From positions 1,550,001 to 1,614,000 of the forward strand of contig CP085833.1 of the NCBI GenBank assembly GCA_020809705.1: 64,000 nucleotides of DNA, given 5' to 3'. The notes under the pieces are model-generated. The model did not search any database. It had not been told where the DNA came from and was given only the letters and a program-made list of their open reading frames with translations. A program made the position numbers and the translations under genes. The DNA comes from Calonectria ilicicola. Lineage: Eukaryota; Ascomycota; Sordariomycetes; Hypocreales; Nectriaceae. Positions 59,031-64,000 of this stretch are shown here, one piece after another (within the stretch, counting starts at the first letter, position 1; each line of letters opens with the position of its first letter).

Positions 59031-62000
59031 TGTAACAGTCTGGTTAATTCCTAACTTAATAAACCAATCAGAATGAAAGATTTATTATTAATAAAATAAT
59101 TAAATGTATTATAATGAATAAAGTAATAGAGATATTATATTAGATAATAGTTAATTGTAATTAAGGTAATTAAGTTATATTAAAAGTTAATTAATATTAA
59201 TTATAAAAGTAGGTTCTAATCTATTTATATATTATTACCTAGTAGGTACTTATTATATTAGTTTTATTTAATATATTAGTAATTAAGATAGTAATTATAA
59301 AATAATTATTAATATTATAAATAATTATTTATAAATACTTTTTTATTAATTAATATAAGGTTATAAGGTAGGTAAATATTATTTTTATTTTATTTAATTA
59401 TCTAGATATATTATAGATTATAATATAATATCCTCTTTTTATTAATCTTATTTTTAAGGTTTATTAAATTAATCTTATATATAAGTTCTTTATTTTTAAT
59501 CTTTAAAATATTTTCTAATTATATTTTAAAATTTAAATACTTTTAAATTATATCTTTATATTAATACTTAAGCCTAATTTATTAATTTAATAGGTTTTAA
59601 AATTATATTATATTCTTTTTATTTTATTAAAGGTTTATAATATAAAATATTATTAGATTTTAATAATTATTATAATAAATATATTTATTATAATAAAATA
59701 TATAATACTTTAAAAATATCTTTAATTATATATATATAATTTTATAAATAATAAGTATAAATAGATACTAATATTTATAATAATCTAAATAAATTGGAAA
59801 TCTAATTGTTTAAATATAAAGAAGAAGGTAACTAAGGAGAAGTTCCTTTATATTTAAATAAAGATACTTATAATTTAAGCTAAAGTTTAAGAATCTTTAA
59901 ATTATTTATTTTACCTTTATTATTAAAAATATTAACTTAAAATAAAAGGTATAAAAATAGTATATTAAGGTCTTTCTTTTTTAAATAAGTTGAAGAATAT
60001 GGATTAAGTAGAGTTAGAGGTTGTTATTTAGGTGTAATCTTTAGGGGCTATGGATATTATTAATTGGAATGCTGTTGATCTTAATAATTTACTTAATATT
60101 ATATCTTTAGGAATGCTTCTAGTATCTTTAAGTAATATATAAGGTGTTTTATTAGTTCTTAAGTTATTTTTTTATAGTCTTTTTATTTAATTTTAAATTT
60201 TCTATCTTTCTTTTTCTTTATAATATCTTCTTAATTTCTTATTAATTTTCTAGATTTTCTATTTAGGGTTTATATTTAGATCTTATATTTACTTAGATAT
60301 TATTGCTAGGTTCTAGTAATAAAATATAGAAGATAGGGTAAATCTTAATATTATCTAGGAGGTCAAGTTTATAATTGTTTTTTAATATTTTTCTTTTAAT
60401 TAGGTATAATCTAATCTATATAAAATTAATTTTCTTATTTTATCTTTTTATTATAAGATTTTTTATTATTAGGTAGATTATATCTCTCTTTAAGAAGGAT
60501 AATCCTTTTAGCCTTTTTAGATTATAATATCTTTTTATTATATTATGGATAAATTTAAGTTCTATCTTTATTTTTTTATATAATTTTTTTAGATTATTTA
60601 ATTTAATTATAGCTTTTATTTGAATTATATTTTTTAAGGGGATTTAATAAGTATTTAATATAAAGCTAAAATTAGCTTTTATTAATATTATTTTAATATT
60701 ATAATTGTAGGATATATTATATATTAATTATATAATAGGTAACTTTTTTATTTAATTAATTTATTTATAATTAATATAATATTATAAATATTATTTAATT
60801 TTCTAATTTTAATATTTAATTTGTTTATTTGTTTGGAGGTAGAAGGCTATATTTAGCTTATAATTTAACTTTATTAAGAATATTAGGCTTTATTAAAACT
60901 TAAATATAAATAATTATCCTCTATTTAAAATAATTTTAGTTAATAATCTATATATAATAATTATATTTTAAAAGAAAAAATAAATAAATTATTCTTCTTT
61001 TATTACTTTATTATAAAAAAGATAATATATTACTTTTATAAAATGATCTATAATAATAAAAATACTATTATAATATACTTCTATAATAAGGTCTACTAAT
61101 AAGAGAAGGTTAGTAATAAAGTCTATTATAATTAAATCTTATAATTATTATATAATAGAGAATAATTATAATAATCTATATAGTTTATATCTTGGTTTTT
61201 AAAGTATTAATATAGATTACATTTTTTATATACTTATTTAACTTTCTTTTTTATCTTATTAAAAAAAATATCTATTTAACTTATTCAAGGGTTTTATTAA
61301 TACCTTTATGGCTATATAAGGGATATTTATAAATATCCCTTATTAACTCTATTTAATATTCTTCTAGTACTTATAAATAGTCTGTTTTTTCTTTTTTAGA
61401 AGTGCTAGATTATATTCTTTAATTTTTCTTAATAGTAAATTACTTTATTTTACTTATTATATTAGTATTTCTATAGTAGTGGTTCTGGTTATATATAGTA
61501 ATCCTTTTATTCTTATAATGGTAATTATTTTCTTTATTTTTATTATTATTCTATTAATTAGGGCTTATTCTAGTTCTCTATTAGTATTATAGATTAATAG
61601 TTTTTTCTATATTTTTAGTTTTTTTATATTATAATTAAGTTAGTAATTAATTATATTAATATAATTATTCTTAATTTCTTTAATATAAATAATTTAATAA
61701 TTAAATTTAAATAAATATTCTATATATTATAATTACCTTTTATTAAGTTTTTAAGTAATTATAAAGTAGATAATATTTTTATAATTAATATATACTATAA
61801 TTTTATAATTACTTTCTAAAAGATATTATTAGAATTCTTTAAAAGTATTAATAATAATAAAGAATTCTTTATTATAAATAAGGTAGTTTAATTTAAGGCT
61901 ATATAGCTTATATAAGTAGAATGCTATAGGATATAGGTTTCCTTGTTCATCTTATTGTCCGATCTAGGCCCCTAAGGCGAAGTCTGATGTATTGGTTTCT

Positions 62001-64000
62001 AGCTCTATGGGCTTATTAGGGTTGAATATTATAAGGATAGGTTCTTTTAAAATAGCATTTTTTATAACTTTAAATGATTATTGTGCTTTATTTTCTTATT
62101 AAAAGGTAATTCCTTTCTTAATTAGTTCTATTATACTTAAAGTGATTTTATTAAATCCCTTAATAAATCTTTAGTAATAATTAGCAAATCTAAAGAAGGT
62201 TTATACTTTCTTTATATTAGTAGGTTCTTTTTAATCTTTTATTATAATGACTTTTTTTAGATCTATATAAATTTTATTAGGGCTAATGATGTATTCTAGA
62301 AATTCTACTTCTTAAGTGTAGAACTTGCTTTTTTTAATTTAATTAGGAGTTTAGTATTTTAGAAGGCTTTTAAGACCTTATAAATATATTCTTTATATTC
62401 TTCTTTAATATAAATAAGATTATATACTCCTTTAAAATCTAATATAATAAAAATATTAATTTTATAAAAATAATCTTTTATTTTATTAATTAATAATAAT
62501 AAAATGCAATCTTTAATAATAATATTATTAAATTATTAATAGTTTATAATAAAGTATAGCTTTTTATTTTTCTTAAATATAAATATAATAAAGTAATTAG
62601 TTTTAAAGTTTAAAATATAAATATATCTCTTTTTAAGTATATCTTAGATATATTTCTTTAAGATATTAAGCTTAATTTGGTTAAGATTATAAATAAGGTA
62701 AAATTAAATATTAGATCTATCTTTAAGGATGATTTTATAATCTTACTAACTAAACTTAGGTAATTTAATATTTAATTCTTTTATAAAGAGCTTTTTGTAA
62801 ATTTAGTATTATAAGGGTATATTATATAATCTATTTATTTTTACTTTTATCTTTATTTCTTTAAGGCTTTTATTAATTTATTAGAATTATTTTTTAAAGT
62901 AGGTAATTATTTATTATTTTTACTTTTTTTAATTATTTTTATATTTATATTTTATTTCTTTAAATAATAAAGATTCTCCTTTACTTATATCTTTTACTTA
63001 ATTAGGGCTAGAAGTTTAAGATCTTTTATTATATTTTATAAAAATATTACTAGTTATATTATACTCCTTAGGTATTTGTACTTAGTTAGTATATTAGTAG
63101 ATATTAGGGTTATATTAGTATAACTATAGATACCCTAAAACTAGATTATATTATCTAATATTAATAATATTAAAGATTATTTCTTAGTTTTTTCCTTTAA
63201 TAAAGACTTTTAAATAATTAATCTTTTTATCTATAATATTATTATTATAACTAAAAGGGGTTCCTTCTATATTAATGATTTTATATAGGTTGACTTTTAT
63301 TATTTATAATAATTAAAGTTGGTTAATTACTTAAGAATTGATGTAGTTTTATTTGGCTCTGCTATCTACTATAGTATTATACTACTTCCCTTTAATCTTT
63401 ACTTCTACTTCTAGTTGTTGTTAGGGTTGCTCTTTAGTTATAGAGTATAGAGCTTTTTTAGGAAGTTCTTTTAGTAATTCCAAGGATTATTACCCTAGTT
63501 GTTCCTACTATTCTTCTATAGGGGCTTTGCTTATTTTTTGGTTTTGTTTGGTATTAGACTATTACTTTATCTATTATATAGATATTATATTTAGGGTCTT
63601 AATATTCATTTTAAAGTAGCTTATTATAATTAAAGAATTTAAGCTTACTTAGTTCTAATATAGTAAACTAATAATAAGGATTTCTTCTTATTACTTTATA
63701 TTAATTAAAATATTTTTTATAAGTATAATAAATAATTATATCTTTTACTTTAATAGGGAAATATATTATATATTATTTTTACTTTATATATTAAAGGTAA
63801 TTATATTTATAGTAATTTATCTATAAGATATTCTTATATTCTTTATATACTATATTTAATCTAGGGTTATTCTTTTTATATTAAATAAATTAGGGATTAT
63901 GGTTTCTTAATTATTATTTACTTTATATAAATAGGAAGATTTTATTTTTATTTTATAAAAGTTCTTTAATTTATTAAGCTATTCTTTTAATATTAGTTAT
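59031..64000 (-). mobile_element. Ty3/gypsy retrotransposon 3, runs past the window
   Basis: A 395-bp LTR (59031-59425) in reverse orientation is followed by a minus-strand polyprotein. The RNase H start PNKPIELETNTSDFALGA reads on the minus strand near 62020-61967, and reverse transcriptase-like sequence lies near 62250-62900. RIP-type decay, no open frame. The far LTR is outside the window. Confidence 0.65.

Noticed and set aside
30430..64000. Inserted mitochondrial DNA as source of the AT-rich block
   Set aside because: Nested transposons with terminal repeats and target duplications explain the sequence; no mitochondrial gene motif seen.

Overview
The window looks like nuclear DNA of a filamentous ascomycete (Pezizomycotina). 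Genes are intron-rich with short introns (about 50-80 bp; GTNNGT-type donors, CTNAC-type branch sites). There is a single dispersed 5S rRNA gene, HET-domain and NLR genes, secreted Hce2 and NPP1 proteins, and a large AT-rich block of decayed transposons whose copies differ mostly by C-to-T/G-to-A changes, the signature of repeat-induced point mutation (RIP). The species cannot be named from this sequence.

Left part, 1-30.4 kb, ordinary composition, in three groups. (a) 2.4-6.7 kb: an intact MFS transporter (+), convergent with a class A FAD monooxygenase (-) whose 5' end is damaged, then exons of an unrecognised gene; this resembles a decayed catabolic or metabolite locus. (b) 8.7-10.8 kb: a secreted cysteine-rich GPI-type protein and, just downstream on the same strand, an Hce2 (Ecp2-like) gene with an in-frame stop. 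(c) 11.4-28.9 kb: a cluster of self/non-self recognition families. These are a 7-exon NLR (membrane anchor, alpha/beta-hydrolase, NACHT, ankyrin), a HET-domain gene divergent from it across 392 bp, a secreted DUF7136-like gene, a second HET gene with a frameshift, a TPR-CHAT (caspase-like) gene with five lesions but an intact CHAT end, a 5S rRNA gene and an ankyrin remnant. An intact NPP1/NLP gene (29.4-30.2 kb) stands at the edge of the AT-rich block.

Right part, 30.4-64 kb: an AT-rich nest of transposons with no intact gene. I could delimit four Fot1/pogo-type DNA elements (each about 1,860 bp, TA target duplications), a 425-bp pogo-type MITE, a 413-bp TTAA-flanked MITE nested in one pogo copy, two solo LTRs with 5-bp duplications, an 821-bp insertion with a 17-bp duplication, and several Ty3/gypsy elements: 43.0-48.9 kb on the minus strand, 49.6-57.7 kb on the plus strand, and 59.0 kb to beyond the window on the minus strand. 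For the TTAA MITE and the 821-bp insertion an uninterrupted copy of the target lies in the same window. Several nested elements keep near-normal composition inside RIP-decayed hosts, so they entered late or escaped RIP.

The strongest candidate for an interacting system is the divergent NLR/HET pair with a TPR-CHAT protease-like gene nearby. Genes of these classes act in fungal allorecognition and regulated cell death, but that these particular genes act together is inference from position. Splice sites were assigned by eye from frame, consensus and protein continuity; no alignment or database search was run.
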